64,000 nt of DNA, from the NCBI GenBank assembly GCA_029718625.1, contig CM056385.1, forward strand, positions 26,422,273 to 26,486,272. Direction: 5' to 3'. Position numbers and translations under genes: made by a program. Position 1 is the stretch's first letter, and each line of letters begins with the position of its first letter. The stretch comes from Synaphobranchus kaupii. Lineage: Eukaryota; Chordata; Actinopteri; Anguilliformes; Synaphobranchidae. Of the stretch, positions 1 to 39,668 are shown piece by piece. The notes under the pieces were generated by a model. It made no database searches, was not told the DNA's origin, and was given only the letters and a program-made list of their open reading frames with translations.

Positions 1-1275
1 ATAACAGTTTTTGCCAAAGCTGCATCATAGCGCGGAGCTTTCAAAACAATAGCAGCACATTAACCCTTTAAAAAAACAAACAAAAAAAAAAAACCCGTAG
101 GCTACACGTAGCCTCGCCTATGGCTATGATAACTGTCTGGACTAAACAGGCCACTTTTTAGTTCATAAAACTCAAAAGCAAGCTAGATATCCAGTGAGCA
201 CAAGTGACTTACAATAGACTAAGCCAATACTAGTTCACTATTTTTAATACGTTCTTTAAGTACAAAATAAATTTTTTTATTTATTATTATTGTTTATTTA
301 TATATTTATTTTAATAGAGGCCGAAACAAGCTATTCTGCAGTGCGTCTCTGTGGCTCAGTGAGTAGGTAGCTGCAGTGTGTCTCTGTGGCTCAGTGAGTA
401 GGTAGCTGCAGTGTGTCTCTGTGGCTCAGTGAGTAGGTAGCCAGCTCCGTGATCTTTGACTTTGCTACCCGCGACGTTGTATGTTCGAATCTGACCTTTT
501 GCCGCATGACTCGCTCCCATTCCTCTTGTCTCTAGGCTGTCAAATAAATCTGAAAAGCTTTTACACTCATTTTAAGAAAGTATACTCTAGGCTACTTATA
601 AACTTTTGTAGGGTCCACCTTGTTCCCTCAACCTATTGTTTTATCAAGTAGATAGTAGGCTAGGCTAGTTAGCTATAAATTGATATCATGAAAGACACCC
701 CAGCATCACTAGGTCATAGAATCCAGGAGAGAATCCCAACAGGGCATTATAGGTTCTCAAATCGCTACAGACTATTCTAAATAGGCCTACCAAATAAATA
801 AAAGAAAATACAAAAACGTGTAGGCCTAGGCTACAGACTAGTCTAAATAGGCCTACCAAATAAATAAAAATATACAAAAACGTGTATGTCTAGGCTAGAG
901 ACAAGAGGAATGGGAGCGAGTAATTCGGCAAAAGGTCAAACAACGTCGCGGGTAGCAAATACCACGGAGCCACATAGACACACCTCAAAAACATATTTCG
1001 GTGTGTAGGCCTACTAAAATACACATATAAATAAACGATAATAATAATTAATAAAAAAATACTTCGAAGTTTATACTTACAGCGTATTAAAAATAGTGAA
1101 CTAGTAGGCTTAGTCTAGTGTAAGCCACTTGTGCTCACTGGATATCTTTAGCTTACTTTTGAGTTTTATGAACTAAAAAGTGGCCTGTTTAGCCCAGACA
1201 GTTATCATAGACTACGTGTAGCCTACGGTTTTATGATGGCTATGATGATGCAGCTTTGGCAAAAACTGGTATGTA
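1..1275. repeat. Large foldback (imperfect palindromic) element, left end cut by the window
   Basis: Bases 1-545 are an imperfect inverted copy of about 885-1275. The outer arm GCCAAAGCTGCATCAT (14-29) returns inverted at 1244-1259. The stretch with AGTGAGCACAAGTGACTTAC (195-214) returns inverted near 1120-1140. The inner arm CGCTCCCATTCCTCTTGTC (511-530) returns inverted at about 901-920. The centre (546-884) holds two copies of a segment reading AAATAGGCCTACCAAATAAA. No transposase frame is present. It is probably a nonautonomous foldback DNA transposon. Similarity continues to base 1, so the true left end lies at or beyond the window edge. Confidence 0.8.
338..500 (+). repeat. tRNA-derived (SINE-like) core with triplicated A-box unit
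   Basis: A 35-bp unit is repeated three times in tandem at 338-442. Each copy contains TGGCTCAGTGAGTAGG, a good fit to an RNA polymerase III A box. About 45 bases after the last copy comes GTTCGAATC, which fits a B box. The spacing and order are those of a tRNA-derived SINE head. The unit sits inside the left arm of the foldback element. The right arm holds the B-box-side sequence (GGTCAAACAACGTCGCGGGT, 935-954) but only a single degenerate A-box region. It is not a functional tRNA gene: no cloverleaf acceptor pairing is visible. Confidence 0.5.
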
Positions 1276-2201
1276 GTAACAGCATAGCCTTTTTCTTTTA
1301 TTTCTTTTTTTGTTTTCAAAGAGGGCATTTCCCGATATAATTGGCGAAAGTGCTGCCGTGGTGATAGATTTACGTTAACATCTGTCCGAGAATGTAAACA
1401 AGTCGTCGATTTTCATGGTTAGAAGAAATTTTATGACAACGTAACGTTAACCAACTTGGTCTCGTTTTGATATCAATAACATTACTTTTAATGCCTGACC
1501 AAATGTAAAATTTAGCTGGTTTTATTATAGCCAGTGCTTTGTATGCGTAATTAACTTGTCGCTTTTTTACGTGGAAAAGTTTGGAGCTGCTGAACGTTAT
1601 TTATGTTTTGGTAACGTTAACGTAACACTAACGAGCCTCTTCGAAAATCTCTCTGCGGTGACCGACTGTCGTCCATCTTTATTTGGGTGTCCAGTGCGAA
1701 AGCATTAGCGAGCTAACGTTAGCCGTTAAGTAATGCTTGCTTGCTTTATGTTACACTTTAGTTAGCTACGAGAGTAAAGGGAGTAGCTAAGTTAACTTTA
1801 AAACATCGCACTTTAGCTAACACTGCAAGATATGTTGATAAGCATGCACAAGACTAACGTTACGCCTTAATTGCGTGCGATATTTATTGAAGACACAGAC
1901 ATATCAATATAGACTAATTAGCCACAAGGTGCTAGCGACAGCGCCAAACATGTCGGTAAGTTAAACGTTACACACCCAACCAAGCCAGCGAATTTATGCA
2001 CTATGAAATCTGCCTAAATTAATACGTGTAACGTTACCGGTTACCTCCCCACCTAGTCGGGGTTTACATGTCGGTCTTAAACACTTAAATATCCTTACCA
2101 CTGCAAATTCGGTATTGAGAGTCTTGAAATAGGACACAGTTAGCTCTACAAGATGTTCCCTGGTGTTTTACGACATATTTCTGTATAAGCAACTCCGCCC
2201 T
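1276..2201. other. CpG-rich noncoding block, AACGTTA-rich
   Basis: No convincing coding frame is seen. The stretch is rich in AACGTTA/TAACGTT words and CpG compared with the AT-rich flanks. This fits the upstream part of a CpG-type promoter that continues into the motif-bearing segment at 2202-2296. Confidence 0.4.
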
Positions 2202-2296
2202 CAAAATGGCGACGGCCCTGGCCAGGTTGCAGCCAGCCACGGCTCGAAAACAAAGCCTACTATCAGAACGAGGCTGCACCATTTGGGAAATGTAGT
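2202..2296 (+). promoter_or_regulatory. Housekeeping-type promoter core: YY1 motif plus ZNF143-type motif
   Basis: CAAAATGGCGAC at 2202-2213 matches the YY1 motif usually found just downstream of TATA-less start sites. TGGGAAATGTAGT at 2284-2296 is the reverse complement of ACTACATTTCCCA, matching the ACTAYRNNNCCCR element bound by ZNF143-type factors. The two lie 70 bases apart in a CpG-containing stretch. A 29-codon frame starts at the ATG in the YY1 site (2206) and ends at the TAG in the second motif, so it is unlikely to be a gene. The gene it would serve is not identifiable here. Confidence 0.5.
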
Positions 2297-2788
2297 TGAA
2301 CTTGTGACCTAGTGGCGCGCCTATTTTGGTAAATATTAACACTTATTTTACGGGAGTCCGTAGATGCCATTCAATTTTTTTTTTTTTTTTTACTGTGGTA
2401 ATGTTGGTTTTTATCAGTTTTATATTGGAATATTCGGACTTCCGGCTTCAATAGCTCACGAACGAAACGTCATAATTTTATTAATCAAACAAATCACAAA
2501 TTCTGAATGCGGGCACTTTCGAGTCTTTCCTATAGCTATTAATTTATTTCAAAGGACTTAGACAGAATAGGATAGAGTTATTCTCAGCGTCTGATGCTCC
2601 CGAAACAGTGACAGTCCACAAAGTAAACCGCCAGAAATCTATTTCTTAAAAAAATCAACAATGCCTTCATAAACACGAGGTGTGTAGAGAAGTAAATCGC
2701 CAAGGCGACGGGCTCTCCTGTGGTGTATGGAACACCGAGAGTGCCACAATAATAAATAAACTAATAAATGTACAATTATGGCCTAATT
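2297..2788. other. No gene seen
   Basis: AT-rich DNA with a T17 run near 2374. Short open frames show no recognisable domain. Confidence 0.5.
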
Positions 2789-4455
2789 GTGTTTCTGGTG
2801 TGTTAGAAATATGTTCTGTGTTGCTTTATTGAGTATGTGGTCTAGACTCTGGAACTGAGGGGTATAGGATAGTGTAAATATTATAATTCCAAACTAATTG
2901 TGTGTGTGAATGAGTGGGGTGGGGGGCTGGGCTAAGGAGTGTAGGATTTACATGTGTAATAATAGTGTATTACAGTATATTTCAAAAGTAATTGTGGGTG
3001 GGTGAATGGGTGGTGTGTGGGGCTAAGGGGCATCGGATAGTTAAAACTTCAATGACAGTATATGTTTGTTCTCAAAACTGTGCTGAAACAAATGCTTTTT
3101 TTTGGGATTGTATGAATGACCTTGAGGTATGGATGTGTAACATAATTGTGTAAAAACACTCATCTGCATGAATGTCGATCTCAGGAAACTTAAAAGTTTT
3201 TTGAAAAAGTAATGTGTTCCCTCATCCATTCTAAATGTATTAAGCAGAGTAAAAATAAATAAATGCTTTCCTTCATCTTTGAAATGTCCTTCCACAAGTA
3301 TTTCAATCAAAGGCTTGTTTCTTCTCAGCTCATCTCCAATTGTATTGCCATAGACTAGCTCACTGTTTACTACTAGAAAGAACCTTCATGTTAATCGACG
3401 CCAATAATTCCCTGGGTCTAGAAAATTATAAGGGAAATCTATACAAAAAATGTCTTTATGATGTCATTCAACAGCATAACAGAGCAAATATTATTTAAAT
3501 GGAAATTCAGTACGTTGTAATCGCACAACCATTTTGGGTAATTGGTCGCTAATGCGATGGAAAGAGGGCTGATTGGTGAGTCATTGATTCATCATTGGAA
3601 TGAAGTAATGATATCATTATCTCTTGTGCCTCAGAATATCTTGATCCCAAGTCACAAATCTACCAGTAATTTTGATTAGGTTATAGGCTGACCGCAATGT
3701 ATAGGTTAAACCGCAATGCTTAATGTGGACCTAAATGACATATGGCCACTGAAATTAAACCATCTACAGAAAAGTATGCATTGAAAGACAAAGCAAATGG
3801 CAATGAGTAAAAACTGCAGTTTGTTAAAAGGATAAAGGACTTAAAAAATGTTTTCAGTAAACTTGATTTACTAAGCAACTGACTGGAACAAGAACCAACA
3901 TGAACTGGGATGGCCCAGGACAGAGGGAGGTTGGTGGTCCCCCTGGATAGCTACGCACATGAACAGCTATAAACTGACGGCAGCAGGGCAAAGGGCTGCC
4001 TACCTCCCTGCATTAGAGAGCATATAGGGTCAAACTGGGGCTCAGCTCAGTTCCTGGAGGGCAAACTAAATCATTATTCCTCCTTTTCCCCGAATGTACA
4101 CCTTTTCTCCCAAGATACAGATATGCATTTCCTGAGTATACTGAACATATAACAGTGCAAAGTATAATTCGTAAAGCATAATATGGTTAAAATGGTCAAA
4201 AGGCGGTTTATCTGAACTCCTGGTAATAGTGGGGTCCAAATATTTGTATTTGTATTGTCAATCTTTGCAAAAGTACTTTACATGTGAGAAAAACTGTAAA
4301 GTAATGTGTGTGTCTGTTTGCATGTTTCATAAACACGAGGTGTGTTTATAAACACATTATTTATCTGGGATAAACAATAAATAAAAATTGGATCTCAGCA
4401 CAGAAAGTGCCACAGGCCAGGATTCAAGGGACTGGCTGCAAAGGGGAGTTTGTGG
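2789..4455 (+). repeat. Duplicated block, copy 1
   Basis: This stretch is nearly identical to 5991-7159 followed by 7998-8410. Copy 1 is contiguous where copy 2 is split by 838 bases (7160-7997). Near 4285-4375 copy 1 carries about 90 bases absent from copy 2. The two copies share the short frame ending in HLFQHSFENKHILSLKF on the minus strand, which looks like chance. No transposase or reverse transcriptase is encoded. It is a local segmental duplication around the satellite at 4462-5988, or two copies of one nonautonomous element. Confidence 0.85.
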
Positions 4456-4461
4456 GAATAA

Positions 4462-5988
4462 GATGGCACATTTTTCAATAAATATTCAAATATGATCAAA
4501 TTTCTCTTCTTTTGGAATACAAAATTTCTACCGATAGTAACTAAGGATTAACCAACTGTGCGTCCTGTTTTGTCACTATTCAACGATTTACATAAAAATA
4601 ATTTACTGGAACATTAACCTTCACTGGCCTTTCTGACCTTCTGGCGCCCCCCTGTGGACATAACAGGGATAACAGGAAGCGTCAAAAAGTATGCAACATA
4701 ACCTTCCCTTTGCCATTCTGACCTTCTGGCGCCCCCCTGTGGACATAATAGGGATAACAGCAAGCCTCCAAAAGTATTCTATACATTTAACGGCAAATCA
4801 ATAAGTATGCACATTTTGCAATAAATATTCAAATATGATCAAATTTCTCTTCTTTTGGAATACAAAATTTCTACCGATAGTAACTAAGGATTAACCAACT
4901 GTGCGTCCTGTTTTGTCACTATTCAACGATTTACATAAAAATAATTTACTGGAACATTAACCTTCACTGGCCTTTCTGACCTTCTGGCGCCCCCCTGTGG
5001 ACATAACAGGGATAACAGGAAGCGTCAAAAAGTATGCAACATAACCTTCCCTTTGCCATTCTGACCTTCTGGCGCCCCCCTGTGGACATAATAGGGATAA
5101 CAGCAAGCCTCCAAAAGTATTCTATACATTTAACGGCAAATCAATAAGTATGCACATTTTGCAATAAATATTCAAATATGATCAAATTTCTCTTCTTTTG
5201 GAATACAAAATTTCTACCGATAGTAACTAAGGATTAACCAACTGTGCGTCCTGTTTTGTCACTATTCAACGATTTACATAAAAATAATTTACTGGAACAT
5301 TAACCTTCACTGGCCTTTCTGACCTTCTGGCGCCCCCCTGTGGACATAACAGGGATAACAGGAAGCGTCAAAAAGTATGCAACATAACCTTCCCTTTGCC
5401 ATTCTGACCTTCTGGTGCCCCCCTGTGGACATAACAGGGATAACAGGAAGCGTCGAAAAGTAACCGATACATTTAACGGAAAATCAATAAGATGGCACAT
5501 TTTTCAATAAATATTAAAATATAATCATATTTCCCTTCTTTTGGAATGGAACATTTTTACCGAGAGTATATATGGGTTAACCAACCGTGCGTCCTGTTTT
5601 GTCACTATTCAACGATTTATATAAAATCTTTTAGTGGAACATTAACCTTCATTTGCCTTTCTGACCTTCTGGCGCCACCCTGTGGACATAACAGGGATAA
5701 CAGCAAGCGTCCAAAAGTATTCTATACATTTAACGGCAAATCAATAAGAATGCACATTTTGCAATAAATATTCAAATATGATCAAATTTCTCTTCTTTTG
5801 GAATACAACATTTCTACCGATAGTAACTAAGGATTAACCAACTGTGCGTCCTGTTTTGTCACTATTCAACGATTTACATAAAAATAATTTACTGGAACAT
5901 TAACCTTCACTGGCCTTTCTGACCTTCTGGCGCCCCCCTGTGGACATAACAGGGATAACAGGAAGCGTCAAAAAGTATGCAACATAAC
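4462..5988 (+). repeat. Satellite of about 344-bp units, five copies
   Basis: Units begin at about 4462, 4807, 5151, 5491 and 5750, each opening with a GCACATTT(T/G)CAATAAATATT-type segment. Full units are about 344 bp and the last two are shorter. Each full unit contains two sub-repeats of the form TTCTGGCGCCCCCCTGTGGA followed by CATAACAGGGATAACAG. Copies 2 and 3 are almost identical, which implies recent amplification or homogenisation. Confidence 0.9.
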
Positions 5989-5990
5989 AT

Positions 5991-7159
5991 GTGTTTCTGG
6001 TGTGTTAGAAATATGTTCTGTGTTGCTTTATTGAGTATGTGGTCTAGACTCTGTGGAACGGAGGGGTATAGGATAGTGTAAATATTATAATTCCAAACTA
6101 ATTGTGTATGTGAATGAGTGGGGTGGGGGGCTGGGCTAAGGAGTGTAGGATTTACATGTGTAATAATAGTGTATTACAGTATATTTCAAAGGTAATTGTG
6201 GGTGGGTAATTGGGTGGTGTGTGGGGCTAAGGGGCATCGGATAGTTAAAACTTCAATGACAGTATATGTTTGTTCTCAAAACTGTGCTGAAACAAATGCT
6301 TTTTTTGGGATTGTATGAATGACCTTGAGGTATGGATGTGTAACATAATTGTGTAAAAACACTCATCTGCATGAATGTCGATCTCAGGAAACTTAAAAGT
6401 TTTTGAGAAAGTAATGTGTTCCCTCATCCATTCTAAATGTATTAAGCAGTGTAAAAATAAATAAATGCTTTCCTCCATCTTTGGCATGTCCTTCCACAAG
6501 TATTTTAATCAAAGGCTTGTTTCTTCTCAGCTCATCTCCAATTGTATTGCCATAGACTGGCTCACTGTTTACTACTAGAAAGAACCTTCATGTTAATCGA
6601 CGCCAATAATTCCCTGGGTCTAGAAACTTACAAGGGAAATCTATACAAAAAATGTCTTTATGATGTCATTCAACAGCATAACAGAGCAAATATGATTTAA
6701 ATGGAAATTCAGTACCTTGTCATCGCACAACCATTTCGGGTAATTGGTCGCTAATGCGATGGAAAGAGGGCTGATTGGTGAGTCATTGATTCATCATTGG
6801 AATGAAATAATGATATCATTATCTCTTGTGCCTCAGAATATCTTGATCCCCAGTCACAAATCTACCAGTAATTTTTATTAGGTTATAGGCTGACCGCAAT
6901 GTATAGGTTAAACCGCAATGCTTAATGTGGACCTAAATGACATATGGCCACTGAAATTAAACCATCTACAGAAAATTATGCATTGAAAGACAAAGCAAAT
7001 GGCAATGAGTAAAAACTGCAGTTTGTTAAAAGGATAAAGGACTTAAAAAATGTTTTCAGTAAACTGAATTGACTAAGCAACTGACTGGAACAAGAACCAA
7101 CATGAACTGGGATGGCCCAGGACAGAGGGAGGTTGGTGGTCCCCCTGGATAGCTACGCA
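5991..7159 (+). repeat. Duplicated block, copy 2, first part
   Basis: Near-identical to 2789-3958, with scattered substitutions and a few indels. It abuts the last satellite unit directly. Confidence 0.85.
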
Positions 7160-7997
7160 CTGCCACCTTGTGGCTACAGATAGAATGAACACGGGTGGAA
7201 CTCATGATCAGCGTGACTCTGGTGAATAACTGACTGAACAAAATAACAGAAGTGCTGTCGTTGATTTCAACTACCAGATTATCTTGGAGGCCAGTTAGAT
7301 GCTTTCCACTTGAATTCTAATCAGAGAGACAGAAGCAGAATGATACACATGGTCCTAGTTTCATGGGAACACTATGATAACATGATCTGCATCGTTTGCA
7401 GTGTTACAATGTTCTCACTTGAAGGGCTTTGAGATGACGTGAACCAATAAATGAGATTGACTTTGCATGTTCAAGTAACAGTACAGTACAGCTATTGTTA
7501 AGAAACACTTTTACCCACTCCTGTCTTTTACCTGGACTCGGAGCTGACATTTTTAGTGTAACTATGCCAGTCTGTAATCCTGCAAGCGCAGCTAGACCAA
7601 GTCAGGGCTTAACTACTTCACTTTTCAGGTTCATAACCTGTAAAAGTGGTTTTATGGGGATGTCTGTTTATCATCAAAGGGACAGATTTACTAAGCTTTA
7701 AAACCAGTTCCTTTAAACCAGTGATTCTATCAGAGAAGTAAAGAGCAATAACAAAAGATTAAAACAAACTATATGTTACCGACACATTTTAACAGAATTT
7801 TTAAAGCACTCATTGTTTTTTATCGTTTAAAATGTATTTATATTTTAATAATTAACAGTCCTGAAGTTGTTCACTAGCAAGTAGGAATTTGAAATGTCAT
7901 TTGATTTTGAACGTCAAAATAGCATTTAAATCAAAATTTTAAATGTGTGTTCTGTCACTAGGTTGCAGGAGAACATGCTTTATATTTGTACATTTTC
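7160..7997. other. Segment present only in copy 2 of the duplication
   Basis: 838 bases interrupt copy 2 exactly where copy 1 reads on from CTACGCAC to ATGAACAGC. No terminal inverted repeats or coding domain is evident. It may be ancestral sequence deleted from copy 1 or an insertion into copy 2. Confidence 0.6.
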
Positions 7998-8410
7998 ATG
8001 AACAACCATAAACTACGGCAGCAGGGCAAAGGGCTGCCTACCTCCCTGCATTAGAGAGCATATAGGGTCAAACTGGGGCTCAGCTCAGTTCCTGGAGGGC
8101 AAACTAAATCATTATTCCTCCTTTTCCCCCAATGTACACCTTTTCCCCCAAGATACAGATACGCATTTCCTGAGTATACTGAACATATAACAGTGCAAAG
8201 TATAATTCGTAAAACATAATATGGTTAAAATGGTCAAAAGGCGGTTTATCTGAACTCCTGGTAATAGTGGGGTCCAAATATTTGTATTTGTATTGTCAAT
8301 CTTTGCAAAAGTACTTTACATGGGATAAACAATAAATAAAAATTGGATCTCAGCACAGAAAGTGCCACAGGCCAAGATTCAAGGGCCTGGCTGCAAAGGG
8401 GAGTTTGTGG
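7998..8410 (+). repeat. Duplicated block, copy 2, second part
   Basis: Matches the downstream part of copy 1 (from about 3958 to 4455) and lacks about 90 bases found there near 4285-4375. Similarity ends at GAGTTTGTGG in both copies. Confidence 0.85.
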
Positions 8411-8482
8411 TGGTAGTTTGCTACACCAAACTGTTGTACCACTTTTTTCTTCTTCTTATTTGTATTCTTAGTCTTGTTACAC

Positions 8483-9759
<1,277 letters not shown>

Positions 9760-10470
9760 ACAGTATGTTATGTTCGGGCGGGGGAGAAGGACCCAAACGC
9801 AGGCAGGAGTATGAAAAACCGAAGTTTAATAAAAGGCCAAGGCAGCAATCTGTGGTACAGACAAACAGGGTAGAAAAACCGGGGAGACAGGCAATGATAC
9901 AAAGCACAGTCCAAAGAGTGGTCAAGGAACAGGCAGGGGTCAAAAACGGGAAGGCACAGCAAAAGCACAAAAACAGGATCCAAAAACAGGGTCGCGAGAA
10001 CACAGGCAGGGGTCAAAACCGGGGAGTCAGAGGAGGAACAAAAAGACAAAACAAAGATCAGACAACAAAACTAAAATAGGACGAGGACAAGGGATAACAA
10101 AAAACTCGGAAACAATACAGAAGCAAAAAATCTTGTGTAAGGAACTCGCGAAGACAGACTGAATTAACAGGGTTTAAATACACAAGGAGAAGATGACACA
10201 AAAGGAATCAGGTGTGAAGGGGAGGGGAAATGGGAGAGTACACAGGTGAGAACAATGAGGGTTAACAAGGACCAATAATACAATGATGGGGGGAAACGTA
10301 AGATACGGACTGGAATACACATAGACACAATGATAACAAACGGCCTGGGGTTAGCAGGTAAACAAGTGCATAGCTCAGAGGGGAGGAACACGAAAGTGGA
10401 CACACGTGCAGAGAATGCAAAATCACAGATAGATACAGGGATAGGATAATGAGGAGGGAAATGACAGCTG
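9760..10470. repeat. Probable interspersed repeat, purine-rich on the + strand
   Basis: The + strand is strongly purine-biased, with recurring AAAAACAGG, CAGGCAGGGGTCAAAA and GGGAGAAGGACCCAAACGC words. Both strands stay open for about 100 codons because of composition, not coding. It resembles dispersed fish repeats of this composition, but I cannot name the family. Confidence 0.4.
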
Positions 10471-12059
10471 CAGGTAGAAACTCAAGATGAATTAGTAATT
10501 AGAATGTTAGTAGCGAACTCTAAAACCCTAATGCTAGTAGGTTAGCTGGTTAGTATTATATACACGTTAGTTTGTTAGCAGGTTAGTATTAAATCTAATC
10601 TAACAGTTAGTATGATTAGTACATTAGTATTAAATACAAATAATAAAGCCAGAAGGAAGAAAACGAGATACGAAATACAGAGGAAACCCGAATGTTCCCA
10701 AAATCACCCGAAGTGTAATGACAAAGACAGGGAGTGGAATCTGAGGAACATGGAACGCGGACTGACAATCGAGAGGGAAATGCAGGAAAAACAAAAGGAA
10801 GAAATCAGGAAACATAACAAATAAAACAGACAGAATTTACAGGATCCTAACACAGTATCTTGCACAGAAATATCTATCCCCACTTCAGATATGATGGAAA
10901 GCATATTTATTCATGGTTCTTTGATGAGTGCATACAGTCTTCTAATGCTTCAGGTAGGGTTGGAACAGGTAGGGTTGGAAGCTCATAATCTTATATATGC
11001 ATACCTTTAAATCTGCTATCCATTCTGATATAAAGTGCATCAATTTCAACTCTTGTCCCCCTGTTGAGGTCATCAATTGTTTACTGCCATTAGGTCAGTG
11101 GTAATAGAAGAAGGACTCAAGGATGGATAATTGTTGTTAGCTTTTATGTTAATTGTTCTTATATTTGTAGTGTCTGTAATCTGTTGTTGCTTTCTTGGCT
11201 AGGGCTCTCTAGAAAAGAAGATTTTTTAATCTGAGTGAGACTAAACTGGTTAAATTAATGTTAAATAAAATAAATAAAATAAGGGGAAATAAAGGCTGAA
11301 GTACTGAGGAGAGTTGTGTATTGTCTGCTGACATCAACTCCCAGCACATATGAAAAGACTGACACTGGAGCAAGCAGACTTTCATACATGTCAGCGTGAT
11401 GCAGTTTGGTTCTGCTCACAAGACGGCGTTGCGATTGCATTCAGGGCTTCAGTATAAAAATGGAAATAAAATACAATTAGACCAATAGGGAGCAAAATAT
11501 TGATTGGCATTAATCTTAAGTCATTTGATTAATCCTTTGTGGGGGCCTTTGGAAGTTAAGTAGAAGGCATTCCGATGTATCTCAACAGAGATTTGTCTTC
11601 ATTAGAGAAGACAGCACAGGAGAGGGAGCAATAATAACCGGGGGGGATAACATCAGCCAAATTAAAAGAGAAAAACTCTCTTTCCCTCTGCCAGTCCCTC
11701 CCATCCTCTCTCTCCCTCTCATTCTCTCTTATTCTCTCTCATTCACTCACTCACTCTCTCTCTCTACCCTCCCTCTCTCTCTTTCTCTCACTGTGTGTCA
11801 TGAATGGTGTCTCCCTCTGTAGGTCTGTAGTAAATTACATCTGGCTGTTCTGTGAGTGCTCATATTTGGTGGCTCTGCACTCCGTTGGTGACCTGGGTGA
11901 CCATCGCTGTCTAACTGGCCACAGGTTTGATGGCGGTGCTTAAGACAGAAGTGGGCACCATTTCTTCTGGAAAATGAAATGACTCTCCTCAGGAGGATCA
12001 ATAAATCTCTGAGCGTCTGCCAGGGCGGGGACGATAAATCCAGGAGACGGGACGCAGAG
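10471..12059. other. No gene seen; low-complexity stretches
   Basis: Contains GTTAGTATTA-type short repeats (10490-10625), a pyrimidine (CTCT) tract at about 11675-11790 and otherwise unremarkable AT-rich DNA. No exon-like frame with splice sites was found. Confidence 0.5.
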
Positions 12060-12060
12060 A

Positions 12061-12190
12061 GGGGGGGGGGGGGGGGGGGGTGAGCGGAGGGCTCCTCTTA
12101 GTGTAATGGACGATAGTTCAAAAGTTTAACACGTTGGTCTGTTGCGAGCTCTCTCTTTATTACCCCCCCCCCCCACCCCCCCACCCCAGT
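12061..12190. repeat. Poly(G) and poly(C) tracts
   Basis: About 20 consecutive G at 12061-12080, then C-rich runs at about 12164-12188. On one strand the two form potential G-quadruplex and complementary C-rich tracts about 90 bases apart. Confidence 0.9.
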
Positions 12191-12324
12191 CTGCATGTGG
12201 GGGCCAGCCGATGGCCGTATGCCGCAGGATGGAAGGGTTGCATTAGGGTAATTGCCTCCACTGAAAACACCACTGCATTGAAATAATTACAGCAGTAGGA
12301 TGCTGAGACTGCTTTCTGGCATAT

Positions 12325-12325
<1 letters not shown>

Positions 12326-12359
<34 letters not shown>

Positions 12360-12475
12360 CATGTATGTGTTTCAGTAAACATGTTGGTGTATGTGTACAC
12401 TGATGCATGAGTGTGTTTGAGTGTGTGTATGTTTGAGTAAACATGTTGGAGTATGTGTTTTTGTGTGTGTATGAT
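12326..12475. repeat. (GT)n-rich stretch
   Basis: Pure GT run at about 12326-12355, followed by imperfect TGTATGTGT and GAGTGTGTTT units. Confidence 0.9.
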
Positions 12476-12833
12476 GTTTTTTGTCGCACGGGGTCCTGTT
12501 CCTATCCCTCCATTACCCCCCCCAGCAGTGGCAGTGGGGTAGGGGGGGATACAGTGGGCGGTGTCCCAGGTCATGGCAGAACTGGGCAGGCTCCCCGATG
12601 CCGTCAACGTGGTGCGTCAGTGGCAGTGTTTTCAGTGTGTGGAAGAGCCTCTCTCTCTCTCTCCATCTCTCCCCCCTCTCTCTGTCTCTCTCCTCCTCTC
12701 TCTCCTGGCTCGCTCTCACTTTCTCTCCAATCTCTGAGACGATGCGGGACCGCCGGAAGGCACTGGGAGGTCTGGCGACGGGGCGCCACGGGGGTTAAGT
12801 GGGGTTTTCGGGAGAGCAACACGGACCCGCATC

Positions 12834-39668
<26,835 letters not shown>

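Noticed and set aside
2206..2295. 29-codon frame MATALARLQ... starting in the YY1 motif
   Set aside because: It is explained by the overlap of ATG with the YY1 site; it ends at once and has no homology.
9765..10079. 104-codon + frame and matching minus frames
   Set aside because: The purine-rich repeat keeps both strands open. Composition is Lys/Gln/Arg-rich with no domain.
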